Assembly: GCF_918797505.1 (NCBI RefSeq)
Contig: NC_092801.1
Span: forward strand, 15,624,001 to 15,688,000
Reading direction: 5' to 3'
Length of the DNA stretch: 64,000 bases
Source of the DNA: Bemisia tabaci
Taxonomy: Eukaryota; Arthropoda; Insecta; Hemiptera; Aleyrodidae
The position numbers and the translations under genes are program-made. Position 1 is the stretch's first letter, and every line of letters begins with the position of its first letter. Shown in pieces: positions 1 through 11,608 of the stretch. Below the pieces are notes generated by a model. It saw only the letters and a list, made by a program, of their open reading frames with translations, ran no database searches and was not told where the DNA came from.

Positions 1-99
1 TGCACGTTCATTCGTCTCTTTACCGCTTCTTTAGTTCTTTTTCGAAGATGTCTTGAACTTGAAAATACACCAGATATTGAAACATGTTTCAACAGCCAA

Positions 100-831
100 A
101 TGGGTCTGTTGCACGCAAGAAATACAGCCAACTGAACACAGTTTTCGAGAGTGAATTCGCTCGAAAATCACGTCAGGCACATTGAAAAAGTCTGAAGTCC
201 ACTCCTCAGCGTGCAATTTGCGTAGTTTGGAATACGCTTTTTCAAATTTACTTACTGCGTAGGGATGCAAGCACTTTTTTCAGTCACTGCCGACCAGCGG
301 GTCGATTATTGAAATTGATAGACAAAGCTATAGACAAAGAGGACAAAAGGGATTTGGAGGGATCCGATTAGTGGAAGCGGGTGGTTGCAATGGACAAAGG
401 ACGTGGGTGATAGACTCAACTAACGGCAACCCACGAGAGACCCGATAATTAGTCCATCATTTTCTCCCTTAGTCTATAAGAGCCACCCGTTTCCACCTAT
501 AGGATCGCTTCTTACTTTCTATGTCTTCTTTGTCTATCGCTTTGTCTATCAATTTCAATAATCAGTCCGCTGGTTGGCACAGGCAGAGGAGTAAGAAAGA
601 ACTACCCAAAGTAGATAAACTATTAACTAACTTTTTCTATCGAATGATTTCCTTTGTTTTCAAGCGTTTGTTTATTAAGGTAGGTTCCTCTCCGGTCAAA
701 TCTGACTGCCGGTCACCATGAAAAAGCGTATTACAAACTACGCAGATTGCGAGCTAAGGACCGGATTTCAGAATTTTTTCATGTACCAAACGTGATTTTT
801 GAGCGAAATTTTCCCGTCAGATACTGCCGCG
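100..831. repeat. Long palindromic transposon remnant split by a MITE
   Basis: Two arms face each other. The left arm, around 150-258, and the right arm, around 717-810, are imperfect reverse complements; TTTGCGTAGTTTGGAATACG at about 217 has its partner near 725-750. Read outward, both arms encode related peptides with the pattern LRxLxAxxxxSxFFxVPxVIFER, so this was coding or coding-derived transposon sequence. Element family D (287-580) sits in the centre. Family not identified. The left boundary may lie outside the window. Confidence 0.5.
287..580. mobile_element. Palindromic MITE, family D, copy 1
   Basis: Terminal inverted repeats of about 60 bp: the left end contains GATTATTGAAATTGATAGAC and the right end its complement, and the match continues outward through an ACCAGCGG / CCGCTGGT block. 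There is no coding capacity. A second, shorter copy lies at 35480-35725. The superfamily is not clear because no target duplication could be read. Confidence 0.7.
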
Positions 832-1296
832 GTAACGGTTAGTGCGCGATTTGATTCACGCAGACCATTAAGTTTTCATGAGCTGGAGGTTTGAATTCGC
901 GCGTCAAGAAACATTAAATATCTTGGTTAGGAGTTAATTTCAGTAGTTTTCGTTCCGCAAATCGTGTTCTACGTGAAATTTTGGTTAAGAAGCATGTAGG
1001 AGAATGCTTAATTTTGTACCTCGTCTATACTGCCGTGCTAAGGAAGAACGCCGTATGAACCTTCAGGCGTTGCCAAATTTCCTTGAATAAAACACGAATT
1101 TACTGGTAAACTTATGAATATTTTCCTTCCAATTTTTCAGATAATTTTGTTCGCAATTTTACCTGAAGTTCCTGAAAATTTCAAGGAAAAATATTCATAA
1201 TTTTCCTCATAAATAAACATTTTATCGAGGGAAATTTGGCAACTCTCGAATGTTCATACGGCGTTTTTCCTTAGCACGGCAGTGTAGTGGTCCATA
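832..1296. mobile_element. MITE family A, partial copy, split by family B
   Basis: The right arm of family A (832-1027) stops in the middle of its terminal motif, TACCTCGTCTA. The remainder, TAGTGGTCCAT, resumes at 1285 after a complete family B element. The left arm is missing or replaced by the palindromic remnant upstream. This nested arrangement shows family B jumped after this family A copy was in place. Confidence 0.7.
1028..1284. mobile_element. MITE family B, copy 1, with TA target duplication
   Basis: A 257-bp palindrome that starts ACTGCCGTGCTAAGGA and ends with its complement, inserted in family A. The host sequence reads CTA on the left and TAG on the right around an intact CTAG, so TA was duplicated. 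That duplication is typical of Tc1/mariner-type transposition. Non-coding. Other copies are at 11149-11392, 14735-14968 and 29712-29964, with right arms only at 35724-35833, 42640-42750 and 43655-43735. Confidence 0.75.
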
Positions 1297-1517
1297 TTCC
1301 GATACCTGTACCTCTCGAAGGGTAGGTTTCGTGTAGTAAGTATGTAATATTAGGAATAATTTTACTACAGTGTGGCAACACAGAATTGAAGTACTTAAAC
1401 CGCATAGGGCATGAGTGAGTCATGGTCCTCATTTTTTTCTTGCGGAAGATTTTGACTGGCTCGCAGCGAGCGCGCAACAGATGGTCCGAAATGCTAATCA
1501 GCTTCATTCTCATCATC

Positions 1518-1658
1518 GCCGTATGCGATACATCGATTGATCTGTCATTTAAACCCATGGTAAAGGATCGATAAACAGACTGTTCGCAACGAAGACCTTC
1601 ATAATCGATTCTATCCCATAGCTTCAAATGGGAAATTATCGCGATAATCGATCATTCA
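1518..1658. mobile_element. Small palindromic element, family E, copy 1
   Basis: Carries CATGGTAAAGGATCGAT and, inverted, ATCGATT...CCCATAG, flanked by ATCGATTGAT and ATCGATCATT motifs. Related copies lie at 2042-2166 and 36905-37036. Non-coding, about 130-140 bp. Confidence 0.55.
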
Positions 1659-2041
1659 CCCCTCGCCAGCGGTCCCAAACCACTTATTTTTTAAGCTGTG
1701 ACTTTGTCTTACAGCAAGTTACGTATAAAGGAGTTAATGAGCGCCCAGAATTCCATCCTTGGTGGCTGTGACTGTCGGAGAATCGCCTTTCCATAAACTC
1801 CATAAAAAGCTAATAAAACGCAAACAGTGAGAAAAATTTCTGGCCTTCGTGAAGAGAAGTGCAGGTGCATCTCAATGCCTGAGGTCGGAAAATACGTATC
1901 TCAGATTGCAACGTTGCAGTTAAATATACACTCATGTTTTTCCCCCCATTTTTTAAAGTAAAATCGACCGGAAGTTTCCATCGGAATTGTCTGCAAATTG
2001 TTCTCCAAACTAATTTATACAAATGACCAGTGAAGAAGTGT

Positions 2042-2166
2042 GAAAATCGACTATCGGTACCATCCCAAGTTATGGTAAAGAATTGATTAATATGGTGATC
2101 GTTACAAGCGCCCTGACAATCGATATTTTACCATAGGTTTTGATGGCGTATCAATCGATACATCTG
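2042..2166. mobile_element. Small palindromic element, family E, copy 2
   Basis: Same layout as the copy at 1518: ATCGACTATCG, then TATGGTAAAGAATTGATT, and the mirrored ATCGATATTTTACCATAG followed by ATCAATCGATA. Non-coding. Confidence 0.55.
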
Positions 2167-2371
2167 GAAAGTTTTATTGCTGCTTGTAAAAGTTTCAATT
2201 GAGCTGAGTTTAGAAAATTTTTCATAATTTTTTGCCGATTTGCAGAGGTCACAGAGAAAAGATGATTCCAAGGAAAAGAAAAAGGACCACCTTGTGACGT
2301 CATGTCACTGAGGCAGTCCAATTTAAATCCGTGTGCATCAGCGGATCCGCGTATTTTTTCATAATTCTTTC

Positions 2372-2925
2372 AATGGACCTTTAGACAAGGTACGAATTTC
2401 AGCATTCTGATACATGTTTTTTTATCAAAATTGCACGTAAAACACAATACGCACAACGAAAATTACCAAAATCAACTCCTGACGAAGATATTTAATGGTT
2501 TTTGATGCGTGAATTCAAACCACCCGCCCATGAAAACTCAATGCTCTACGTGATTCACATCGCGCGCTAAATGTTTATCATGACAGTCTCTGCGATGTAA
2601 AAATCCTCAACTTCAATCTTGACTATTTGGCTCAGCTATAGCAAATTACTAATAGTTTGAACAACACATGGTGGAAAATGAACATTGCTCGATTGAGAAG
2701 CTTGCTGAAACCGTTGTAGTGCGCGATTTGACTCACGTAGAGTTTTGAGTTTCTTGTGAGCGGGCAGTTCAAATTCCTCGTAACCAATGTGAAATAAAAA
2801 CGTTAACATCTTCGTTAGGAGTTGATTTCGGTAATTTTCGTAGTGCGAATCGGGTTCTACGTGAAATTCTGGTTAAGAAACATGTATCAGAATGCTTAAA
2901 TTCGTACCTTGTCTGGTGGTCCATT
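2372..2925. mobile_element. MITE family A, full copy 1
   Basis: A 554-bp palindromic element. The ends read AATGGACC...AGACAAGGTACGAATT and the complement. The two arms are similar for about 200 bp each and are joined by a centre with GGCTCAGCTATAGCAAAT. No ORF of note. Full copies of almost the same length lie at 16076, 30931, 32296 and 42834. Confidence 0.8.
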
Positions 2926-3950
2926 AATACTAAAAAAACCAAGAGTATTTTCATTCTCAGCTCACCATGTTAATTTAAATCAACATTCCGAGTTCGACCC
3001 TTGCCACCGACCTATCGCAAGGAAATATTTTATTTAGTTTTCCTTGAAGGAAGTAAAACATAACTGGAGGCAGCCTTCATTTCATGGAACATTTCATGGA
3101 GGGAAAGGGCATAATATAATTTTGACGGTAATATGTTTACCAGACTGCTACATTTTCGCTATTGCATTTAGGAAATCATATGTGTGTATCTTGGCTTTAC
3201 AGATACAGACAGATATCCGTCGCATTTTATTTTTAGAAAGAAGAAAATAGTCATCTTTTTTTCCAAACGCGCGATTTATCAGGATTGTTCTCCGAAAATT
3301 TCGCACTTAAACGTTTACATTTATTATTCCTTGAGGGGGGTTGGGGGCGACGACGACGACGAGTCAAATAAGTAGATTAGAGGAAAATCTACATGTCATG
3401 TTCGAATACCTAATTTTTCGCGATTTCGAGGGCTCGCAGAATTGAAATCACTCTCCTTTTTGGATTTCTTTCAGCAAAGCCCTCCATTGGCGCTGCGCCG
3501 CGCAGAGGGTAAAGCGGTGAGCGTCTGGCCAGTCAAAGCGCCTTCAATCCCGCGCGTATGCAACACGGCATCCATGGAGCCCGAATTGTTGCATCCAGAA
3601 ATTAAAATGAAAGCCTAGTGTTCGTCGCATTCGACACTAATCAAGGGCGCTTTACTTGTTTCACTCATGCCCTAACTGAATTTCAGCGTTGCTTGTTGTG
3701 CTGATGAAGTAAACTATTGCTGAATTTAATCGCGACATTGTCAATTTTCCGAATAATGCCTCGATTGGTTAAATATATGACAGCGTTGCCGTCCTAAAAT
3801 GCTGTCTGCGGCCCCTTCCCACCTTCTCTGATTAAGGTACGACGAACGTCGCAAAATTTTTCATGGTTACTATACAGGAAGAACTCGAGGTCGCATCTCA
3901 ACATATTTGAATTTTTTCGCTGAAGAGTTAGAAAAAAGTTTAGTCAGAAG
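2926..3950. other. Intergenic stretch without recognised gene
   Basis: No exon or conserved ORF seen. It includes a GC-richer patch at about 3475-3600 (CCATTGGCGCTGCGCCGCGC) that stands out from its surroundings and may be an old repeat fragment, and a short GACGACGACGACGAG run at 3347-3362. Confidence 0.4.
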
Positions 3951-4208
3951 TGGATTGCATTTTGCAAAAAGGAACCAGAAGCATTGCAATGGTGCTAAGA
4001 TTGTGCAACTTTATCTTTTGCAATAAAATTACTGAAACCATGAAAAAATACGAAATTTTCATGATAATTTTTGTTTTAAATTTACAGTTTTCAGCGAGTA
4101 AAATAGAAACTGTTAATGGATAATCAGGTTTTTCTTCCAAGACAAAATAAGTTGCGCAATTTTAGCAACATTGCAATGCTCCTGATTCCTTTTTGCAAAA
4201 TGCAATCC
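3951..4208. mobile_element. Palindromic MITE, family H
   Basis: 258 bp with imperfect terminal inverted repeats of about 50 bp beginning TGGATTGCATTTTGCAAAAA and ending with the complement. The centre is AT-rich and non-coding. Only one copy was recognised in the window. Confidence 0.7.
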
Positions 4209-7200
4209 AAATGTAAATCAACCCACGGTTATTCAGAGCTCGGTGCGGCAGGGCCCAAAGCTCGTGGAAAATATTTCTTACGTCACTGATTGCTTCAGGA
4301 TCATCAAATTGGAGCAGGGTTCATAAAAAAAACGAATCGATGATGGGGGGGGGGGGGGTTTAAAGGAAGCCGGCTTAAAGTTCTAGCATAAAATCCTCAA
4401 TAAGACGTTGGCAAAAATCCAATGGGCAAATATTTCTTCTCAAGTTTTTCTTTATTTGGGTATTTATGTTTTCAAACAACTCTCACAAACATACAATAAA
4501 CATATAAATAATAAAACATAATATAATAAACATAATATAATATATAATAATAAAACATATCCAATAATTTTTTTTACACCAAAGCTTAGGGAATCCCTCC
4601 CTAGAAAAGAGAATTCGTCGAAAATTTCCTCTGATTTTTTTTCACCTCCAAGAAGTATTTTGTTGGTATCTCTTTCTTACGATTTATTGGTCTTTCCTCC
4701 TCAGAGAAAATAAAGAAGGCGCGTAAATTTTGAGTCCCAGTTTCCCGATAGAAATGCGTTTTTAAGCTTTCACCATAAAGAACGCCCCTCTCACGCAGAA
4801 ACAATCATGATTGTCATATACGAAGCGGCAGTTCAAAAAACCCGCCTTTCGTTGCACTATTGTGCTCGCAGAGCGCGCTGTTAGTCTTTTATGTTGCCAA
4901 ATCACCTCAATTATTGTGGATATAAAATTTTTCCACGAGATGCGGGAAGCTAAATCACAAAATCAGCCTTGCCGTCGTCGTTCAAAACCATCACGCAGGC
5001 AATTATAATTATTTCTAAACTATTTTCTAACTTCAAAGGAAACTCTATTTAATTTTTACCTCCAGTATTTTCTTCTACTACTTTCACGCTCACAATGCAA
5101 CACTGTACTCCTGACGACTTATGTTTTGTTTTCTCTCGACTGTTATCGATTGGTTTGGTTTTCGCAATCCGCTTGGGCAAGGATTCGCGAAATTTCATCC
5201 GCCTCCCCTTTTTGTGATTCTGAGTTTTTCTTCGAAGTAAACGTTACAGTCAACAAGTGTTCGAAATCGCCGATTTATCGTGTTGAAAAGTCGGTCGTGG
5301 TGCCAGAAAATTGTGCTTTTCTAGTCGTGTTTACGAGTGATCCTTCCAAAGGGCGTGCTCCTAATTAGCATTTTTCGCGTATGAATTAGTTTCATTATTG
5401 TTGTTCTAATTACTAAGTTGTCATTTCGGCTTTGGTCACCGCGACTTTTTTAGTGCCGGGGGTAATTTGACGTAAATTCAAGGAAGGAATTCCGTCTGCA
5501 AAAAAGGCCTCGAATAGTCAAGTTAGCGTATAGGAAGTTTGGAGGTTAGTCAAGAATATTGATTTTTATTTCAACTGTCTGCTTGCCAATACTTCCTAGT
5601 TCCTCCTCCAATTATTTCCTTTGTTTTGTGGAACTCCTCATCTCTTAGGCAGCAACAAATCACCGAACTGAATCGTGACTTGTGTAGATATATTCTGATA
5701 TTCCACTGTTGCGAAACTTCTTCACTCCTCCCACTCAAAGTTGAGATTGTTCGAAATCAAAGAATTTCCATTGGCGCTTGCAGGTTTAAGAGCAATTGTA
5801 AAGCATGCAATGAAGTTGTCTTGTCAAGTGAGAAGTCAATAATGCAGTGTCCCCTGTTGGACCAAGTTGTGTGACCTCCAATAGTTTTGGTGTTGATGTT
5901 CATACCCATACGCTCAAGTCGTAAAATTACCCCATGTAACAAGCCCCAAATTTGTGTCATGATTTTTTTACCTATCACAAAGCTCTATGTGCCATATCTT
6001 CTCATCCAATGTTGCTACTTAAACCGGTAACTACTTATCTATGAAGTGAAATTGAAAACATGAAGCGTACCAATCGAAACCTTTTAGGCATCATGGGCTT
6101 GTAGACAGAATGCGTCTGATTCTTTCTTGCTGAGGAAATACCTCTGATTTATGATGATTATATCTGAAACTTTTCCCAAATTCGTGTTGAACTGCAAGGG
6201 TACTTAAATTCACTATTTTCTTAAACTTTAGATTGGTTTTTGAATGGCAAATTTTGTCAGCCTCCAACTGTTCGTAAAAATTGTAATTCAATCATCACAC
6301 TTGTGGTGTGTGGTCTATTTGGACCGAGTTTAACAGAAAAGAACCAAGCCACATCAGCGATTGCCAAGTTCAACTGGGCAATTAAATTTTTTACGAGAGA
6401 ATGGTGGTTCGGATTTCTTTGAAAATTTCAAGGAATTTGCTTCGCACCACGGAAAATTTTCGGTCCATTTTATCATTGCAGAGGTAATTACATGCCGCGA
6501 AATTTCATCTGAGTTTGCTTTCAATGTACTTAAGTAATCTCAGTGATTTTTATTTGATTCCAGGACTAATTGAACAGTCTTATTTAAATCTCTGTGACAT
6601 TAAGAGTCATTTAAAGCATTCAAAGTTGTTATTTTTAGAAACCCAAATTACATATGTTAACCGTGAACTATGATCTACTAAGCCTAAAACGTTTATATCA
6701 TTGAGGATAATGTTCAGTATAGGTACCTGAGACTTATCAAATATCCACGCAGTTTTTTACTTTCGCTTTATTCTCATGTTTGATAAAACTGTGAGCCTTT
6801 AGGAAGCTACACATGCCAGTATGATCCTAATGGTCAACTATGAAAACAGCATCTCCAAATGCAACATCACTAAATTCCTCTCGTTTTTTTTTCTTTTCTT
6901 TTTTTTTTTTCTAGAGCTTGAGAGGGAAAAAATAACTTCCTATATTTTTTGAAATTTTCCGTAATTTTTCTAAATTTCTTACTCTGTCACAGTTATGTAT
7001 TCAGTAGAAATTTTAATTCATAATATTTGCTAGTATTTCTGTACTAAAATATAGTATATATGAAGATTTTAAAACACTGTAATTAAGTATAAGTAAGTTT
7101 TCAGAGTTTAGCCATCGACCTTGCATCGCATGGCTGAATTAGTCTCTCTTCACCGAGCATCATGTTGAGCTGCCAAATTAACGTCTTACTTCCATGAGCA

Positions 7201-7834
7201 TGTTTAAAGATCTTAAAAATATATGAAGGCTTCTACTTTGTGTTAGATTTATGCTCTCGCATGAATTCCTTCCATCTAGACCCAATGCGATCAGTTTTTT
7301 ACGAACAGTTGCAGAAGAAATATCTTTTTATCTTGTACCATCAGTATTCAAGTGGGGTGGAATTTAATATATATTCAAACTACCTGCATAAGTATATTTT
7401 ACACTTTTTTGGTTTTTGTTGATTGGAAAACAGTGATCTTGATCTCTCTAGAAAGTGAAAGATTTTACACAAAATTTTACTCAACTGGATCATTTAATTT
7501 TTTGTTTTATCCTGTTGTGCAGTTTTTGCTCTCTCTTTTTCTCTTTCATCTTCACGCCCTTCTTACGATGAGTTTTATGTAACTTGGGTTCGTTCAACTG
7601 TTTAATGAGTACAAAACCACAATGGGTCAGTTTTGTATTTATGTGAATGTATTTAATTCAACCTTATTGACTAACATGAGATTTACTCTTCAAAACCTCT
7701 GTGTAAGTGGCGCATCGCACTTTTTTGTTTCAGCTGTAATCTTTGTCATCTAAGGTAACCAAATGTTCATCAAGTATATTTTTGATCAAATTTAAAGCAC
7801 GAATTAATTTTCGGATGTATTGTTTTTGTTGCAG
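4209..7834. other. Upstream flank of tropomodulin, possible 5' exon region
   Basis: No exon can be proven. Contents seen: a poly-G run at about 4346-4358, an AT-rich simple-sequence block (4470-4562, repeated ATAAT/AACAT) and a less AT-rich, CpG-bearing stretch at about 4830-5480 that would suit a promoter or 5' untranslated exon of tropomodulin. The coding exon at 7835 has a 3' splice site, so at least one upstream exon must exist. I could not pick it by sequence alone. Confidence 0.3.
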
Positions 7835-7990
7835 ACATCGTCTTCCACAAAGAAAACCACCATGACGACGGCTCCAGCAAAATTATATGGCAAAGATTTA
7901 GATGAATATGAGGAGTTAGATGTGGAACAGTTACTCTCACAACTATCTCCAGAAGAAATTAGTATTCTTGCAAAAGAAGTGGACCCAGAT
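7835..7990 (+). CDS. tmod: Tropomodulin, first recognised coding exon
   Basis: Begins after a TTTTGTTGCAG acceptor and ends in phase 0 at GAT before GTAAGT. The likely start codon is 7862 in the context ACCACCATGA, giving 43 residues; the frame stays open through the exon upstream of it (TSSSTKKTT), so a longer N-terminal isoform from an upstream exon is possible. The peptide has KLYGKDLDEYEELDVEQLL and SPEEISILAKEVDPD, the hallmark first tropomyosin-binding helix of tropomodulins. Tropomodulin caps the slow-growing (pointed) ends of actin filaments together with tropomyosin, for example in muscle thin filaments. Confidence 0.95.
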
Positions 7991-8129
7991 GTAAGTTTTT
8001 TTTTCAATTCCAATTTAGACAACTAAATTTTATCTAAACTTAAATCTAAGGTATGTGTATGATTTCGCATGAGAATGTTGCTGCGAAAAAAATTTGTACA
8101 ATTAGGTGAAGTTCCAGAAGGAAATATTG

Positions 8130-8382
8130 ATGGCTGTTGGGAAAATGCGTATCTTTGTTTGCGATATGGCAAATCTGTTTGCATTTTTTCATTTTTATTA
8201 AAAACTAAAAAATTAATCTACAGTGTTTCTTTAAATTTTCTCTGAATTTTCTTCACATGTTCAAATATAATCACAGAAATTTTGAAATAGTTATTCTGGT
8301 TTGTTCTCTTTTAAAAAAATATAAGATAATAAGAGATTTTTATTTGCTGCAATGCAAGTACGCATTTTCCAACTTTAGCCAT
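8130..8382. mobile_element. Palindromic MITE, family F-related
   Basis: The left end ATGGCTGTTGGGAAAATGCG mirrors the right end CGCATTTTCCAACTTTAGCC. About 253 bp, non-coding. It is distantly related to the clear family F element at 39731-39984 (same size; shared GCGTATCT-type and TTGCGAT blocks). Confidence 0.55.
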
Positions 8383-9066
8383 TAATATTCACGTTTTTAT
8401 GCAAATTAGTAAATCAAAACAACCTGCTTATCAAAGAGCTAATATCATTTCTCTAAGTCAAATTGTGCATCAAACAAATGTTGGTATGTCACCAAGTTGA
8501 TGAGTTTTCTAAGGAAGTACCACTCCTCTAACAAATTTTAAGTATGATGCTCTTTAAGATGAAAAAATAAAAATTGTCATCAGAAGGAGGTGAATTGCCA
8601 AATTAAAATAATTTTGTTGTAAGGTCAATTTGACTCGCATAGTTGTAGGTTTTACTCTGGTGAGACTCAAATTTTTCGAAACTTATGCTGACTCCAACCA
8701 TTAATAACTAAGTCAGGAGCTCATCTAAGACATTTTCTCTTCTAGATCATGGGATGAGCGAATCATGAAATTGTTTAAATTCAGACTCCATATAGAAATA
8801 ACGAGTTTAAATCTGAGACATAATCACCAAGTTGTTCTATACTAGATATGTCAAAAAAATTTGAGTATCACAGTAAATAAGTATATCAAAGGCAAAGTTT
8901 TTAAAGCTCATCTAGGTTGCCAAATTGGTCAATGAATTATCGACTTTTTTAGTACTACCTGGCAGAAATGTAGCTCACACAACTTCTTGTTCAAGAGAAT
9001 GAATCTATTCTTACAGGGGTTCCTCAAAAATTTTAAATCTGATTTTATCAGAAATGTATGTGTTGC

Positions 9067-9442
9067 GGGCAAATAATGAAATCGGGCATTTTTTTTTTGT
9101 CAAATACCTAGGCAGAAAGTAAAATAATCTTACTTTTGTTGAAAATAATTCATGTTATAAAAGTGTGCATCATGCAATGGTATCTGTGAAGATCTTCCTT
9201 AAAAGATCTTAAAATTACAGAATGTCATCAAAAACAAAATTTTGAAAATTTTTACAGTCAAAACAAATGAAGAGCATTCAAAGAGAAAAGCACTAAGAAA
9301 TTTTGTAGATTTTATGAATTTTTACTCCAAGTGCGTTGAATGCTTCAAAGCCCTTCGTCGAAAACATACCAAGCTCTGAAAATGGTCAAAATTTGACTAT
9401 CTGCCCAGGCATTTGATAAAATGCCCGACTTGACTGTTTGCA
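9067..9442. mobile_element. Palindromic MITE, family I
   Basis: The inverted ends contain AATCGGGCATT and CAAATACCTAGGCAGA on the left and TCTGCCCAGGCATTTGATAA with ATGCCCGACTT on the right. About 376 bp. The interior is AT-rich and non-coding. Confidence 0.65.
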
Positions 9443-10252
9443 TGCGACGTATGCATTGCCTTGTAGCAGTATGGCGCACAAATTTTCCCTCCTGACATTT
9501 TTAATTTGCCAAATGACCCTTGACTAATGAAAGCAGGTTGCATCAGATGTGAACATGCTCATTTCGCATGAGGAAGTGATTAGTTGTGTGCGTATTTTTA
9601 TTTTTTAATTTCAAAATGTAGTCACTGTTACATTAACACTCAATGTGGATTTGTCACAAACTCAAGTCATGCTTACTGGTTCGTGAGAAATTATCTCTTC
9701 CTCGCTCGGTCGACTGGTAATCCTAGGCTATTAAATTCTCTCCGTGTGAAGCAACTCTTTACTCCTCAAGCAAGTTGGCAATGGTTCATAAAGTGATATG
9801 CGCACCCCTTGAAAGTTCGCGAGGTTTATTTATAAGTTCTCCAAATTTATCCAAGTCTCTTTGTTAAGTATACTTAATAAGACACAATTAATAAGGGTCG
9901 GTTGGTTAGACTGTCAACTCAGATTTGTCCGACACTTGTTATGGTGGCAGCTGTGATTTTACAGCCGTGGTCGTTTCCGTCTCCCTTTCCTTGCAGAACC
10001 AGAGAGTTAGGGAATTTAGGAAGCTAGTTTCTGAGAAACAGGAAAATTTAAGAAATCAATAAATAAAATCCATTCTTGTTTTATTATTGGAACTGTAATT
10101 CAAGCGACGTATCTCTGCAGATCTTTCCTCGAATCATTCTTAAATATTAGAGAATTTAATCAGAAATTTTTTTTTTTTTTTTTTTTATTTGTACAAGAGT
10201 TATAATATGTACAGAATGTTTTTAGATGTAAGATACATCTTTAAAAAACTTG

Positions 10253-10315
10253 GGTTTAACTTATAAGATAAACTTATACTAGGTTTTAACTTATAAGATA
10301 AACTTATACTAGGTT
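10253..10315. repeat. 30-bp tandem duplication
   Basis: Two exact copies of a 30-bp unit containing TTATAAGATAAACTTATACT, within intron 1, next to a T-run. Confidence 0.9.
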
Positions 10316-10851
10316 ACACACATTTTAATTTATATAAAAAGAAATACAACCTCTGAAAAATGAGGAGGGAAAAATAAAACAATCGAAAATTTTGTGGCAG
10401 AGTCTTTGTTTAGTGTTCTGTTAGGAAAGTAAAAAGTGAGAGGAAATTAATCGGCATTTACTGTAATTAGGTCGATTCTGGTTAATTTGTCGTTTCAGAG
10501 ACGAAGAAACGTAATCCAATTCCAAGGTCATTGCTGTTTTTTAACCAGAATACGACTGTTTAATTTCTCACGAAAATTTTGCTGATTTTTTTTTGAGCGA
10601 TCAGTAGAAAAATCAGTGAAATTTTTAGCTAAAAACGCCCAACAGTCTTTAAGTGAAAATACAATTAGCGAGCAAAACTTTTGTATTGTGTACATGTAGT
10701 TACATTCTTTCATCTAGAAAATGTTGAATTGTGACAAGGGGAAGGTAGAAAAACTTTACAACTGAAAAAATTGTAATTGAGATTAAGTGTTCACTATCAA
10801 ACTTTGATGATATCATCCATAATTTACCATGTTTTTTCTGTTTTTTCTCAG

Positions 10852-11019
10852 GATAATTTGTTGCCACCATCACAAAGGTGTAGTTACGAATGTGAGAAGA
10901 AGCCGACTGGACCACTAAATAGGAAGAAACTAATTGAACACATTAACAAACAAGCTTTGGAAACGCCAGACAAACCAGAATTCAAACCTTATGTTGCGGG
11001 CACCATTCGTGGCAAAAAG
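10852..11019 (+). CDS. tmod: Tropomodulin exon: actin-binding and tropomyosin-binding segment
   Basis: 168 bp, phase 0 to phase 0, 56 codons, between TTTTTTCTCAG and GTAAAT. Key motifs: DNLLPPSQR, KPTGPLNR and the end motif YVAGTIRGKK. These match the first actin-binding site and the run-in to the second tropomyosin-binding helix of the family. The two cysteines in CSYECEKK are visible; I do not know their role. Confidence 0.95.
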
Positions 11020-11148
11020 GTAAATTTCACTGTTTAAACCACTTTTTTCTCTTTTAATTACTCTCATTGATCGTCTTTTTAAATACAACTTTGAAATCGA
11101 AAAGCACACAAATAATTGATAATGACTGCAAATTAATGTTCCCATAGT

Positions 11149-11392
11149 ACACTCCCGTACCAAAGAAGATTACGTTGTATGAGCCTTCACATGTTGCAAA
11201 ATTTCCTTTGATGAAATATGAATTTTCAGAGAAAACTGTGAATGTTTTTCCTTGAATTTCCTGAAGAATTTTATTTGTGATTAGATCTGAATTATCTGAT
11301 AATTTCAAGAGGAAATATTTGTAACTCTCAATTATTAATTGGAGGAAACTTGGCGACTCTCGAGCGACAAGTGAACGTTCTTCTCCACACTA
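11149..11392. mobile_element. MITE family B, degenerate copy 2
   Basis: Recognisable by TTGCAAAATTTCCTTTGATG on the left, the paired GAAACTTGGCGACTCTCGA on the right and the mid-element CTGATAATTTCAAG. The termini are worn. Confidence 0.55.
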
Positions 11393-11405
11393 AATTAGCT
11401 TCAAC

Positions 11406-11608
11406 CAAGACCAATCCACACAGGTCAGTCATTCCGCATCTTTTTGAAAGCCACTTCCCCGCCCGGCCCTAACTCGGCTGCACTCAATACTACGTCACAA
11501 TGGGTGCTCCCATAAGAAATACATTGCAAGCACTCAATACTACGTCACTGCGCAGTAGAGTACCAAAACTCGTCCACGGGAATGACTGACCTGTGTGGAT
11601 TGGTCTTG
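11406..11608. mobile_element. hAT-like MITE with perfect 30-bp terminal inverted repeats
   Basis: 203 bp. The ends are CAAGACCAATCCACACAGG... and its exact complement, identical over 30 bp. The element is flanked by an 8-bp direct repeat GCTTCAAC (11398-11405 and 11609-11616), the target duplication length typical of hAT elements. Inside, a 19-bp direct repeat (GCACTCAATACTACGTCAC) occurs at 11480 and 11530. Non-coding. The perfect ends and duplication suggest a fairly recent insertion. Confidence 0.85.

Larger units (their letters stand above)
7991..10851 (+). other. Tropomodulin intron 1
   Basis: GTAAGT...TTTTTTCTCAG. It contains a family F palindrome (8130-8382), family I palindrome (9067-9442), a T-run of about 22 bases at 10168, and a 30-bp tandem duplication at 10253-10315. 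Nothing else in it looks coding. Confidence 0.8.

Noticed and set aside
7804..8022. Minus-strand ORF over the first tropomodulin exon
   Set aside because: It is the antisense shadow of the tropomodulin coding exon.
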